From: JAGWBD01 sp965197455
GTDB taxonomy: Bacteria > Chloroflexota > Anaerolineae > Aggregatilineales > Phototrophicaceae
NCBI GenBank assembly: GCA_965197455.1
Contig: OZ240208.1
Location: forward strand, 248,001 to 312,000
Reading direction: 5' to 3'
Length of the DNA stretch: 64,000 nt
Shown: positions 43,869 to 52,580 of the stretch, piece after piece
Layout of the letters: each line of letters opens with the position of its first letter
How positions within the stretch are numbered: position 1 is the stretch's first letter
Notes under the pieces: generated by a model
Databases searched by the model: none
What the model saw: only the letters and a program-made list of their open reading frames with translations
Told to the model about the DNA's origin: nothing
Translations under genes and position numbers: made by a program

Positions 43869-44540
43869 TTACTCTCGCGGCAGCGCGGCAAGAACGACCA
43901 GCCCCAACGCTTCAACATCTTCACGACTGCGCAGCGCCGGATCGAAAGTGTGCGCCAGCATGGCCAGCACTATTCCGGCACACAGCCCAAGCGCAACGCG
44001 CAGCAAAGGCGCGAGGCGCGAGCTCAGGGACAGCGGCGCGGGAACAATGACCGGCGTACCAAGAATGGTGACCGTGGCTGTCTCTGCGCCAAGCTGCGGG
44101 AAGTACTTGCGATTCTTCGTTTGCAAAACGTGGATGGCCGAGTCGGCGATACGCTCCAGCGACTGCGGGTTCGGGTGGCTGAGAAAGATTTGCCCGATGC
44201 TGCGCTGATGGTCTGCTGCGATACCAAGCTGGACAACATCGCCAATTTGTATCTCCGGGACGGCGCGGATTTCCATGCGGAAGCTTTCGGTGCGCGCCCA
44301 GGCGCTGAGCGCGTTCACCGTCAGCTCAGAAGCCAGCCACACGTCCTGCATGTCGCTTTCCGGCGGCAATTGCTCCAGTGGTCGCTGTGCGGCGCTGTAG
44401 TGCAACACGGTCGTGTAGCCACCGGTGGCGACGTTGGCAGCGGCCAGGGAAGGCAGGGCAGCAATGCCGGCGATCAGGGTGGGGAGAACGATCAGCCACC
44501 ACCAGCGTCGCAGGAGTTGGACCAGGGCATTCAGTTCCAT
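43869..44540 (-). CDS. Wzz/chain-length-determinant-like membrane protein
   Basis: 223 aa; ATG at 44540 with GAGACGAC in front. ATG at 44552 overlapping the previous stop is the alternative. Two transmembrane helices flank an extracytoplasmic part: WWWLIVLPTLIAGIAALPSLAAA near the N-terminus and LLRVALGLCAGIVLAMLAHTF near the C-terminus. The body is beta/alpha with HYSAAQRPLEQ. Ends in RSREDVEALGLVVLAALPRE, the usual loop of polysaccharide co-polymerases without the kinase domain. Last gene of the exopolysaccharide operon. Regulates glycan chain length by analogy. Confidence 0.7.
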   Translation of the reverse strand: MELNALVQLLRRWWWLIVLPTLIAGIAALPSLAAANVATGGYTTVLHYSAAQRPLEQLPPESDMQDVWLASELTVNALSAWARTESFRMEIRAVPEIQIGDVVQLGIAADHQRSIGQIFLSHPNPQSLERIADSAIHVLQTKNRKYFPQLGAETATVTILGTPVIVPAPLSLSSRLAPLLRVALGLCAGIVLAMLAHTFDPALRSREDVEALGLVVLAALPRE

Positions 44541-44548
44541 GTCGTCTC

Positions 44549-45679
44549 TCATGAGCTGCAGGGGTCGCGCCATACCATGGGCTGCTGCGCGTGGAAGGCA
44601 TCAAGGGCCTGCCCGACAAATGCACGCATCTGCTGCTGAAAGACCTGCGTATCAAAGCACAGGGCGTGGGCGCGGATGGCATGGCTATCGTAACGATTGA
44701 CATCAAGCTCTGCCAGCGTGGACATCAGGGACTCCACCGTCTGTTCGTGAAAGAGTTCGCCGGTGCGGCCAGGCAGCACAGTGTCCAGCGCGCCGCCGGC
44801 GCCAAAGGCGATGACCGGGCGTCCGGCTGCCTGGGCCTGCACCGGCGTGATGCCAAAGTCTTCATGTCCCGGGAAGAGGAAAGCCCGGCAGCGTGCCATT
44901 AGTTGTGGCAACTCCTCATCCGGTACGCGGCCGAGAAACTCGACCGTCGGACCGGCCATGGCGCGCAGACGCTGCAGGTCACGCCCGCTGCCGCCGACCT
45001 TGAGCGGCAGCCCCAGCTGGTTGGCGGCGCGCACGGCGAGGTCGATGCGTTTGTAGGGCACGAGGCGCGCAACGATCAGCAGATAGTCCTCGTGCTGCGC
45101 TGCAGGCGTGAAGCGCTGTGTATCGACCGGCGGAAAGATGAGCGTCGAGTCACGCTGGTAGCAATCGCGGATGCGCTGGCGCACGGCGCTGGAAATGGCG
45201 ATGAAGTGGTGCACGCGCTGTGCTGCTGCGAAATCCTGGCGACGCAGCAGGGAAACCAGTGGGCGCAGGGCATGTCGCAGTGGCGCGCAGAGGCGTTCAC
45301 GCTCGATGTATTCATCCAGCTGCCAGAGATAACGCGTTGGTGTCAGGCAGTAGCAAATGTGCAGCGCGCGCTTGTCGTGGCGCAGCAAGGTGCAAAAGCC
45401 ACTTTTGTTGCTGAGGATCACGTCCTGGTCGCGCAACGTCAGGCCGGACCAGGCCAGAGGGTAGAGCGGCAGAAAGGATTGATGGTGACTGTGGATGCCG
45501 GGCAGACGGTCCAGCCAGAGCGTACGGATGTCTGCCGCGTTCAGCGCCGGCGGCATACGTTCCGGCACGTGAATGCTGGTGTAGACCGGGCTGTCCGGCC
45601 ACAGCTTCAGCAACTCCGCCAGCACATCCTCGGCGCCGCCGACCTGGTTGAGCCAGTCGTGCACCAGTGCCAGTTTCAC
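44549..45679 (-). CDS. GT4-family glycosyltransferase
   Basis: 376 aa, GTG start with GTGA overlapping the rnhB stop. N-terminus KLALVHDWLNQVGGAEDVLAELL resembles mannosyl- and rhamnosyltransferases such as WbaZ. C-terminal domain: IVARLVPYKRIDLAVRAANQL, VKVGGSGRDLQRL, and FPGHEDFGITPVQAQAAGRPVIAF, in which the first acidic residue of the motif is HEDFGIT. Cytoplasmic face of the membrane; donor and acceptor unknown. Belongs to the operon that makes dTDP-rhamnose. Confidence 0.85.
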   Translation of the reverse strand: MKLALVHDWLNQVGGAEDVLAELLKLWPDSPVYTSIHVPERMPPALNAADIRTLWLDRLPGIHSHHQSFLPLYPLAWSGLTLRDQDVILSNKSGFCTLLRHDKRALHICYCLTPTRYLWQLDEYIERERLCAPLRHALRPLVSLLRRQDFAAAQRVHHFIAISSAVRQRIRDCYQRDSTLIFPPVDTQRFTPAAQHEDYLLIVARLVPYKRIDLAVRAANQLGLPLKVGGSGRDLQRLRAMAGPTVEFLGRVPDEELPQLMARCRAFLFPGHEDFGITPVQAQAAGRPVIAFGAGGALDTVLPGRTGELFHEQTVESLMSTLAELDVNRYDSHAIRAHALCFDTQVFQQQMRAFVGQALDAFHAQQPMVWRDPCSS

Positions 45680-46329
45680 GGCGCCACTTCGCTTGTGAGC
45701 ACGCGCAGCGGCCGGTAGCTGCGGCGATGGACAGGAGCCGGGCCAAGCGTATTCAGGGCTACACGATGCGCGGCAGTGCCATAGCCCTTGTGCTGTTCGA
45801 AGCCGTAGCCGGGGAGTTCAGCCGCCAGGCGCCGCATGGCGGCGTCACGCCAGGTTTTGGCGAGCACGCTGGCGGCGGCGATGGTCAACGAGCGCGCGTC
45901 CCCGTCGATCAGGGTCACCTGGGGATAGCGCGGCAACATCTCCGGCCAGATGAGCGCATCAAGGAAGAGGCAGTCGGGTTGAAAGCCGGCGCTGCGTTGG
46001 CAGGCGTCTGCCAGCGCGCGCTGCATGGCCAGGCGGGTCGCATGGTCGATGCCCAGGTCGTCGATCTCCAGGTGGCTCGCCTGACCAATGCCCCATGCCA
46101 GCGCCTGTTCACGGATGTTGACTGCAGCGCGTTCCCGCTGAACCGGGCTCATGACCTTGCTGTCGCGCACCTGCGCGAGCGCTGCGCCCAGACCCTTGCG
46201 GGCGGGCGGCAGACAAACCGCGCCGACGCTCACCGGGCCGGCCCAGGCGCCGCGACCGGCCTCGTCCATCCCCAGGATGTGGCGATAGCCGTGACGCTGC
46301 AGCCGGCGCTCATGTGCCAGGCTGGTCAT
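45676..46329 (-). CDS. rnhB: Ribonuclease HII
   Basis: 217 aa. Catalytic D22 and E23 in MDEAGRGAWAGP; further acidic residues in CLFLDALIWPEML and LIDGDARSLTIAAASVLAK. C-terminal GYGFEQHKGYGTAAHRVAL is the family signature. Removes RNA primers and ribonucleotides from DNA. Its start lies inside the 3' end of the preceding glycosyltransferase gene (20-bp overlap) and its stop overlaps the next glycosyltransferase, so a housekeeping nuclease is embedded in an exopolysaccharide operon. Confidence 0.94.
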   Translation of the reverse strand: MTSLAHERRLQRHGYRHILGMDEAGRGAWAGPVSVGAVCLPPARKGLGAALAQVRDSKVMSPVQRERAAVNIREQALAWGIGQASHLEIDDLGIDHATRLAMQRALADACQRSAGFQPDCLFLDALIWPEMLPRYPQVTLIDGDARSLTIAAASVLAKTWRDAAMRRLAAELPGYGFEQHKGYGTAAHRVALNTLGPAPVHRRSYRPLRVLTSEVAP

Positions 46330-47068
46330 AAACCGCGCGCTGCCAGTTGCGGTGAATTTGCTGAATCTCCAGCAGGATGTACAGCGAGTCGTGAATCAGA
46401 CGCATGCGACTGTCGGGATCGAAGTACCAGGTGACGGGGACTTCGCGGATGCGATAGCCGCGTTTGCGCGCGATGTAGAGCAACTCGACATCAAAGCCGA
46501 TGCCGACCATTTGCTGCACGCTGAACAGGTCTTCAGCTGCCTTGCGCGTAAACATCTTGAAGCCGCACTGTGTGTCCTGCATCCCTGGCAGCGCCGTCCA
46601 TTGAATGATGCGATTGAGCAGGCGCCCCATCAAATGTCGGTGATATGGCTCGCCAATGCGCCGGGCAGTGCTCCCCTCGCGCGTTGCAATACTGACTTCA
46701 TAACCGTCGCTGTAAGGCGGCAGGAAGTGGATGATCTCCTCAATGGGCATGGAGAGATCGGCGTCGCAGATGAAGCGATACTCGCCGCACGCGGCCAGCA
46801 TCCCCACCTTGACTGCCAGACCCTTGCCACGAACCGACGCCTCCACCACGCGCGCCCAGGGATGACTTGCCGCAAAGTCGCTGGAGACGGCGACGGTGCG
46901 GTCGGTGCTGCCGTTTTCCACGATAATCACTTCGGCGTTGTAGTCCTGCTGTTGCAGAAAGTCAGCAATCTTGTGCAGGCTGGCGGGCAACCGCTGCTCC
47001 TCGTTGTGAGCCGGAATGATGATGGACAAATGCGGACGCGTGGAGTCGGGTTTTGGCATGACAGTCAT
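46310..47068 (-). CDS. GT2 glycosyltransferase (dolichyl/polyprenyl-phosphate type)
   Basis: 252 aa with ATGA overlap to the upstream gene. GT-A fold: LSIIIPAHNEEQRLPASL, ENGSTDRT, RGKGLAVKVGMLAACGEYRFICDADLSMPIEEI with the DAD metal motif. C-terminal part IRLIHDSL-like (RMRLIHDSLYILLEI) and no membrane helices, so it resembles DPM1-type synthases that make polyprenyl-phosphate sugars. Such donors are used by GT-C enzymes like the GT39-like protein at 27599. Confidence 0.83.
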   Translation of the reverse strand: MTVMPKPDSTRPHLSIIIPAHNEEQRLPASLHKIADFLQQQDYNAEVIIVENGSTDRTVAVSSDFAASHPWARVVEASVRGKGLAVKVGMLAACGEYRFICDADLSMPIEEIIHFLPPYSDGYEVSIATREGSTARRIGEPYHRHLMGRLLNRIIQWTALPGMQDTQCGFKMFTRKAAEDLFSVQQMVGIGFDVELLYIARKRGYRIREVPVTWYFDPDSRMRLIHDSLYILLEIQQIHRNWQRAVYDQPGT

Positions 47069-48036
47069 GGAGCGTGTTCGCCCAACAATTCCTCAAGATA
47101 GCACAGCGAGACCTGGCGGCTGGCCTGAATTGACGCGCGCTTGCGCCACATGCGCGGCAGGCCCAGCATGCCGGCCAGCATCCCGCGCAATCGTGCCCTG
47201 GCCTCCGCGCCACGCCAGGCGGCCAGCGCCTCGCGCAACAAACGCCACTGCGCGCGCAGTACCTGGCTGCCGTGACTGCGCCACAGGTCCGCGGGATAGT
47301 TCTTGGCGAGCAGGAAGATCTGATTGCGGCCATCGTAGTAACTGGCCGTCACCCCGCCGCCGGTCGCTGACAAATGATGATACACGATGGCGCCGGGTGT
47401 GTAGAGACAGCGCCAGCCGGCCAGCTGCGAGCGCCAGCCCAGATCAATGTCCTCGCAGGAAAAGAAAAAGTCGTCGTCGAGCAGGCCGATCTGGTCGAGC
47501 ATACTGCGACGATACACGGCCGCGCCTCCGCAGGCGCTGAAGACGTACTCTTCGCGCTCGAACTGGCCGCAATCTTTTTGCCAGACGCCGCGATTGCTGG
47601 CGCGGCCATCCAGCGAAAAGCTGTCGCCGGCTGTGTGCAGATGGTCGCGGCGGTCGTGCAACAGCAGCTTGCTGGCGACAGCGCCGACCTGCGGATGGCG
47701 CCGGAAGGCGTCCACAACCGCCGCCGCCCAGTTCGGGTGCGCTTCGGTGTCGTTGTTGAGCAGGCCCGGCAGTTCGCCTTTGGCAGCGCGCAAGCCCGCA
47801 TTGCAGGCGCCGGTAAAGCCAAGGTTGCGCGGCAGCTCGATCAACCGTACCTCTGGGTATTCGCGCCGCAAAAGCGCGCAGGAATCGTCGCTGGAGGCGT
47901 TGTCGACGACAATGATCTCCAGCGGGCTCCAGGTCTGTTGGGCCAGCGCATCGAGGCAGGCGGGCAGGAAGCGCGCGCCATTCCAGTTGGGGATGATGAC
48001 CGACAGCAGCGGGCTCGCTGCGGACGTTTCAGTCAT
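47065..48036 (-). CDS. GT2 rhamnosyltransferase-like glycosyltransferase
   Basis: 323 aa from ATG at 48036 (ATGA overlap with rmlD). LLSVIIPNWNGARFLPACLDAL, VVDNASSDDS, NLGFTGACNAGLRAAKGELPGLLNNDTEAHP and FFFSCEDIDLGWR are typical of WbbL-type rhamnosyltransferases. The C-terminal part with YYDGRNQIFLLAKNYP is usual for the group. Downstream of RmlB/RmlD, it is the best candidate to use the dTDP-L-rhamnose made here; donor assignment is inference. Confidence 0.85.
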   Translation of the reverse strand: MTETSAASPLLSVIIPNWNGARFLPACLDALAQQTWSPLEIIVVDNASSDDSCALLRREYPEVRLIELPRNLGFTGACNAGLRAAKGELPGLLNNDTEAHPNWAAAVVDAFRRHPQVGAVASKLLLHDRRDHLHTAGDSFSLDGRASNRGVWQKDCGQFEREEYVFSACGGAAVYRRSMLDQIGLLDDDFFFSCEDIDLGWRSQLAGWRCLYTPGAIVYHHLSATGGGVTASYYDGRNQIFLLAKNYPADLWRSHGSQVLRAQWRLLREALAAWRGAEARARLRGMLAGMLGLPRMWRKRASIQASRQVSLCYLEELLGEHAP

Positions 48037-48899
48037 CGCAGCTGGCCTTCGCGCGCAAGGAAAGCGTCCACCGCCTCGCACCAGGGACGCAGTGAAATGC
48101 CCAGCAGTCGGCCGGCGTGGTTCGCCAGCGCAGCATATTCCGGCGGAGTAGAGGGTCGCGGCCACTGGTGGCTGCTGATGGAAGTTATCGGCGTGTCAGC
48201 GAATCCGCTGCGGTCAAGAACATGGCGCGCAAACTGCAGACGCGAACAGGCGCCTGCGTTGACGAAGTGGTAAATGCCGTAGCGTTCGCTGTCGATGAGC
48301 CGCACCAGCGCCGCCGCCAGGTCATTGGTGTAGGTCGGGTTGGCGACCTCATTGCTGACCACACGCAGGGGCTTGCCGGCCTGTGCGGCTCCAAGAATCG
48401 CCTGGATGAAGTTGCGGCCGCCATGCGCAAAAAGCCAGGCCGTGCGCACAATGTAATGCCGCGGGTTGTGCGTGCTGACAGCGATCTCGCCGACGCGTTT
48501 GCTGTAGCCGTAGGGGTTGGCCGGTGCTGGCGGAGCATATTCGTCGAGCGGCTCGCGGTCGCGCCCCGAGAACACCTCGTTGCTGCTGATGAAGACGATG
48601 GCCGCATCCACCGCAGCGGCGGCCAGGGCGACATGTTGCGCGCCGTAGCCGTTAACCAGCAGTGCGCGCTGCGGGTCACGGGCGCAGCCATCCACGTCCG
48701 TCCAGGCTGCCGCGTGAATGACGAGCTGTGGCCGGTATTGCTGCCACAACGCGCGCGTGGCCACAAAGTCGCTGATGTCGAGTCGCGCGACCTCGTCGCC
48801 AACGATATCGGCGCCCAGCACCTCGTGTCCTGCCTTAGTCAGGTCTTGGAGTAGCTGGCCGCCCAGGTTGCCGGCTGCGCCCGTCACCAGGATTCGCAT
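48033..48899 (-). CDS. rmlD: dTDP-4-dehydrorhamnose reductase
   Basis: 288 aa; ATG at 48899 with GGGAGAGTC upstream. The longer upstream frame overlaps rmlB and is rejected. NAD(P) motif GAAGNLGGQL, then AAAWTDVDGCARDP (family mark), FISSNEVFSGRDREPLDEY and the YxxxK motif YGYSK. Performs the last step of dTDP-L-rhamnose synthesis. The usual FDG/YVFDG segment reads NEVFSG. RmlC (3,5-epimerase) is missing from this operon and must be elsewhere. Confidence 0.88.
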   Translation of the reverse strand: MRILVTGAAGNLGGQLLQDLTKAGHEVLGADIVGDEVARLDISDFVATRALWQQYRPQLVIHAAAWTDVDGCARDPQRALLVNGYGAQHVALAAAAVDAAIVFISSNEVFSGRDREPLDEYAPPAPANPYGYSKRVGEIAVSTHNPRHYIVRTAWLFAHGGRNFIQAILGAAQAGKPLRVVSNEVANPTYTNDLAAALVRLIDSERYGIYHFVNAGACSRLQFARHVLDRSGFADTPITSISSHQWPRPSTPPEYAALANHAGRLLGISLRPWCEAVDAFLAREGQLR

Positions 48900-48960
48900 G
48901 ACTCTCCCGTCGCTCGTGGCGGCATTGTAGCACGGGCGCAAGTGCGTGGAGAGAGTCTGC

Positions 48961-49989
48961 TCAGCGTTCGGCGGCGGCCAGACGCGCGGCATACTGGCGG
49001 CGATACCATTCGTCCCAGTCGCCAGACTTGATGGGCCGCCACCACCATTCGTTTTCCTGATACCAGCGCACAGTGGCGGCGACGGCATCCTCGAAATTGT
49101 GTTCGCGTTGCCAGCCCAGCGTCTGCAGTCGGTCACAACGCATGGCATAGCGAAGGTCGTGACCCTCGCGGTCCGGTACGTGGCGGATGAGCGACGCCGG
49201 CCTGTCCAGTAGCTCCAGGATGCGGTGTGTGACGTCGAGGTTGCGCGCCTGGTGCTCGCCGGCGATGTTGTAGGTCTGACCCGACTCACCGTGAAACAGG
49301 GCGCAGACGATACCGCGCGCATGGTCATCCACATGCAACCAGTCGCGCTGCTGCCGGCCGTCGCCGTAGAGCGGCAGCGGGTTGCTGTCGATGGCCTCGG
49401 TGATGAAGAAGGGCATCAACTTTTCCGGGTACTGGTACGGGCCATAGGTGTTGCTGCCACGCGTGACAACCGTGTCAAGACCATGGGTGATATGGCTGGC
49501 GCGCACCAGCAGTTCAGCGCCGGCCTTGCTGGCCGCGTAGGGACTGTTGGGCAGGAAGGCATCGTCTTCCTGTGAAAAACTGCCCGGCGCAATGTCGCCG
49601 TAGACCTCATCGGTCGAGACCTGCAGGAAGCGCCCGACGCCTGCCCGGCAGGACTCGTCGAGCAGCAAATGCACGCCCACGGTGTTGGAGTGAATGAAGG
49701 CGTCCGGCGCAAGAATGCTGCGGTCCACATGGCTCTCCGCCGCGAAGTTGACGACCGTGTCAATCTCATACTGTTTGATGACGTGCGCGCTGTCTTCCCG
49801 CCTGGCAACGTCACCCTGTTCGAAGTGATAGTTCGGCTCATCGGTGACGGGCAGCAGGTTGTTCAGGTTGCCAGCATAGGTCAACAGGTCAAAGACGATG
49901 ATGTTGAGTTCAGGGTGCTGCGCGACCATGTGTCGCACAAAGGCGCTGCCGATGAAGCCCGCGCCACCGGTGACGAGGACATTCTTCAC
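48961..49989 (-). CDS. rmlB: dTDP-glucose 4,6-dehydratase
   Basis: 342 aa, GTG start with GTGA overlapping the stop of the HAD gene. Extended SDR: VTGGAGFIGSAFVRH, ESHVDRSI, STDEVYGD (catalytic Thr-Asp-Glu), YAASKAGAELL (YxxxK), RGSNTYGPYQYPEKLMPFF, DWLHVDDHARGI. Converts dTDP-glucose to dTDP-4-keto-6-deoxyglucose with bound NAD. 61-bp gap to rmlD with a plausible ribosome site there. Confidence 0.95.
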   Translation of the reverse strand: MKNVLVTGGAGFIGSAFVRHMVAQHPELNIIVFDLLTYAGNLNNLLPVTDEPNYHFEQGDVARREDSAHVIKQYEIDTVVNFAAESHVDRSILAPDAFIHSNTVGVHLLLDESCRAGVGRFLQVSTDEVYGDIAPGSFSQEDDAFLPNSPYAASKAGAELLVRASHITHGLDTVVTRGSNTYGPYQYPEKLMPFFITEAIDSNPLPLYGDGRQQRDWLHVDDHARGIVCALFHGESGQTYNIAGEHQARNLDVTHRILELLDRPASLIRHVPDREGHDLRYAMRCDRLQTLGWQREHNFEDAVAATVRWYQENEWWWRPIKSGDWDEWYRRQYAARLAAAER

Positions 49990-50831
49990 GAAGCAGAATC
50001 CAGTGCAGCGCCTGGCTTTACGATGTGCGGCAGGAAATGCGCCAGGGCGTGGGCGACGCCGTCCTCGTCATGGGGTGTGGAGACGAAGTCCGCGGCTGCG
50101 CGCACAACTTCGTCTGCGTTGCCCATGGCCACGCCGATGCCGGCCAGCTGCAACATCTCGATGTCGTTCTCGCCATCACCACAGGCCAGCACATGCTCCG
50201 GCGCAATGCCCATATCCTCAATCAGTGCGCCCAGGGCGCCACCCTTGCTGATGCCTGTTGGCAACACCTCAACCATGATCGCCATGCCGGGTTGCAAGAC
50301 CTGCACGCGGTCGCCGAAGGTCTGTTCAAGGCGGGCGCGCAACGCATTCATTTTGGCCGGATTCATAACATCCAGGGCAGCAAACTTGTTGATCGGCACC
50401 TGTTGCGCCAATGCGGCCAGCGACTCGCAGGACTTTGGCCGCGGCTCACCGTACATGACGAGCATCTCGATGTTGAGATCGAAGTCCGTGACCCAGGTAT
50501 CCGTGCCTGAGTAGGCGATCAGCGCGATGTCATCCCCGACCTGTTCAGCGACCTCACGGGCGGTTTCAGCATCCAGGTATTTCTGACGGCGGATACTGCC
50601 GTCCCCGTTGTGGGTGACCAGGCCCTGCACATAAACGCCAGGCGACTCCAGGCCCAGCTGGTCGATGATCTTGAGCGCCGAGCCGCGAGTCTTGCCAGTA
50701 GCCAGCACAATCTCAATGCCGGCATCGCGCGCTGCGAGAACTGCAGCCTTGTTGGCCGGGGTTATGCCCTGGTGAGGGTCATAGAGGGTGCCGTCAAGGT
50801 CGAGCGCGATCAGTTTTATCGATGGGGTCAT
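49986..50831 (-). CDS. HAD-superfamily IIB (Cof-type) phosphatase
   Basis: 281 aa; ATG at 50831, its first base shared with the last base of the rmlA stop (TGATG), with GTG one codon earlier as alternative. Motif I ALDLDGTLYDP (nucleophile and acid Asp), motif II VLATGKTRG, motif III Lys region KGGALGAL, motif IV ACGDGENDIEML. A C2B cap lies between. Hydrolyses phosphate from a small sugar phosphate or nucleotide; placed between rmlA and rmlB, it may remove a phosphate in nucleotide-sugar metabolism, but Cof-type enzymes are promiscuous and the link is inference. Confidence 0.85.
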   Translation of the reverse strand: MTPSIKLIALDLDGTLYDPHQGITPANKAAVLAARDAGIEIVLATGKTRGSALKIIDQLGLESPGVYVQGLVTHNGDGSIRRQKYLDAETAREVAEQVGDDIALIAYSGTDTWVTDFDLNIEMLVMYGEPRPKSCESLAALAQQVPINKFAALDVMNPAKMNALRARLEQTFGDRVQVLQPGMAIMVEVLPTGISKGGALGALIEDMGIAPEHVLACGDGENDIEMLQLAGIGVAMGNADEVVRAAADFVSTPHDEDGVAHALAHFLPHIVKPGAALDSAS

Positions 50832-51901
50832 CACGGGATCCAGACACTGCTATGGTCGCCAAGGTTCATGCGGATGGCCTGCGGCTTGCCGGCGGCGCGT
50901 TGCACACTGACGTTGCGACCGACGAGCGTGTCCTGCAGGCGGGCGTTAATGTCGCAGACGCTGCTGTGCTCAAGAATGATGCTACGCTCGATTTCGGCGT
51001 TGCGGATGCAGACATCGTGATAAATGCTGGTGAAGGGGCCAATGAAACTGTTTTCGATGAGGGTGTTGCGGCCGATAATACTGGGGCCGCGCAGCACACT
51101 GTTGCGAATGCGCGCGCCAGCCTGCACAGTGACCCGCGAATCGACCTCGGAATTCTCGATCAGGCTGTCCGCCGCGATATCAGGAGTCAGCTCGGTCAGC
51201 ACATGACTGTTGGCCTCGAGCATGTCCATCGCCTTGCCGGTGTCGATCCACCAGCCCTGATGCACGTGTGGAGCCACGTGGTAGCCGGCGTCGATCAGCC
51301 ACTGGATGGCGTCGGTGATCTCCAGCTCGCCGCGGGCGGAAGGGCGAATGGCATCGACGGCCTGGTGGATGTGGCGGTCGAACATGTAAATTCCCACCAG
51401 CGCCAGGTTGGAAGGTGGCAGCTGCGGTTTCTCGACCAGACCTTCGATGCTGCCATCTTCGCGCAGGGTGGCGACGCCATAGGCGCGCGGGTCATTGACC
51501 GCTTTCAGCACGATCTGGCTGTTCCATGCGCTGGCGGCGAAGTCCTCGATGAGCGTGCGGATGCCACCCTGGATGACGTTGTCGCCGAGGAACATAACGA
51601 AACGCTCCTCGCCGAGAAAGTCGCGCGCGACGCGCACGGCGTGCGCCAGTCCGTCAGGGCTGTCCTGCTGAATCCAGGTGATGCGCACGCCAAGCTGCTT
51701 GCCATTGCCCAGCGCTTGCTGGATGTCCGGGCCGGTAGCGCCGATGACGATGCCGATGTCGGTCAAGCCCGCCTCGCGCAGGGACTCGACCACGCGCAGC
51801 AGGATGGGCTTGTTGGCGACCGGGATGAGTTGCTTGGCGCGGGTGTAGGTCAGCGGGCGCAGGCGTTTGCCGCTGCCGCCGCTGAGGATCAATCCCTTCA
51901 C
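50831..51901 (-). CDS. rmlA: Glucose-1-phosphate thymidylyltransferase, long form
   Basis: 356 aa from a GTG at 51901 with AGGAG eight bases before it. The N-terminal nucleotidyltransferase domain starts VKGLILSGGSGKRLRPLTYT with signature LILSGGSGKRLRP. VMFLGDNVIQGG and LVGIYMFD follow; WWIDTGKAMDML is the long-form mark. The C-terminal ~120 residues form a hexapeptide beta-helix (SLIENSEVDSRVTVQAGARIRNSV), as in the long RmlA/RffH-like subtype and GlmU-like enzymes. Makes dTDP-glucose from Glc-1-P and dTTP, first step to dTDP-rhamnose. Confidence 0.9.
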   Translation of the reverse strand: MKGLILSGGSGKRLRPLTYTRAKQLIPVANKPILLRVVESLREAGLTDIGIVIGATGPDIQQALGNGKQLGVRITWIQQDSPDGLAHAVRVARDFLGEERFVMFLGDNVIQGGIRTLIEDFAASAWNSQIVLKAVNDPRAYGVATLREDGSIEGLVEKPQLPPSNLALVGIYMFDRHIHQAVDAIRPSARGELEITDAIQWLIDAGYHVAPHVHQGWWIDTGKAMDMLEANSHVLTELTPDIAADSLIENSEVDSRVTVQAGARIRNSVLRGPSIIGRNTLIENSFIGPFTSIYHDVCIRNAEIERSIILEHSSVCDINARLQDTLVGRNVSVQRAAGKPQAIRMNLGDHSSVWIP

Positions 51902-51917
51902 GTGGCAGGCTCCTGGC

Positions 51918-52577
51918 TCAGGTCGGGTCGGCGTAGCGCGTGGCGGCGCTCTCGCGTGGCGCGTTGTCGAGCACCGCGCCGACGATGCGCACGTTGACGC
52001 GCTCCAGCGCCTCGCGGGCGCGGGCGGCATGCTCGCGACGTGTGTGGCCGGCCTTGATGACCAGCAGCACGCCGTCCAGCTGCGAGCCCAGCAGGGCGGC
52101 GTCGGTGACTGCCAGCACGGGCGGGCTGTCAAAGAGGATGTAACTGGCGCGGGCGCGCAGCAGGCCGATGATCTCGCCCATGCGCTGGCTGCCGAGCAGG
52201 TCAGCAGGGGCGGGCGGCATCGGACCGGAGGGCAAAATGTTCAGACCCTCGATTTCCGTGGCGACCAGTGGCGGTTCGGCCAGGGCTGCCTCCTCCAGCA
52301 TCATGGTGGTCAGGCCACGGTTGTTGTCCAGGCCCCAGATTTTGTGCTGCGTGGGCCGACGCAGGTCACTGTCCACCAGGATGGTGCTGTGTCCGCCCTG
52401 GGCAAAGGTGACGGCGAGGTTGGCGAGCACGCTGCTCTTGTCTTCACCACGCGCGGGCGAGGTTACCAGCAGGGTGCTGACCGGGTGCTCCACGCTGCTG
52501 AACATCAAATTCGTGCGCAGGGTGCGGAAGGCCTCGGCGGCGGCGGAGCGCGGCTTGCGCAGGGTGACGAGTTCCAT
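51918..52577 (-). CDS. CpsD/BY-kinase-like ATPase with degenerate Walker A
   Basis: 219 aa; AAGGATAAGCC precedes the ATG. It resembles tyrosine autokinases of exopolysaccharide systems: EAFRTLRTNL at the N-terminus, STLLVTSPARGEDKSSVLANLAV, ILVDSDLRRPTQH (Walker A' with DxDxR), YILFDSPPVLAVTDA (Walker B). The Walker A normally reads GEGKST; here GEDKSS keeps Lys and Ser but changes one Gly to Asp. The C-terminus (RESAATRYADPT) has one Tyr rather than the usual Tyr cluster, so autophosphorylation is doubtful. Pairs with the Wzz protein four bases upstream. Confidence 0.85.
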   Translation of the reverse strand: MELVTLRKPRSAAAEAFRTLRTNLMFSSVEHPVSTLLVTSPARGEDKSSVLANLAVTFAQGGHSTILVDSDLRRPTQHKIWGLDNNRGLTTMMLEEAALAEPPLVATEIEGLNILPSGPMPPAPADLLGSQRMGEIIGLLRARASYILFDSPPVLAVTDAALLGSQLDGVLLVIKAGHTRREHAARAREALERVNVRIVGAVLDNAPRESAATRYADPT

Positions 52578-52580
52578 GGC

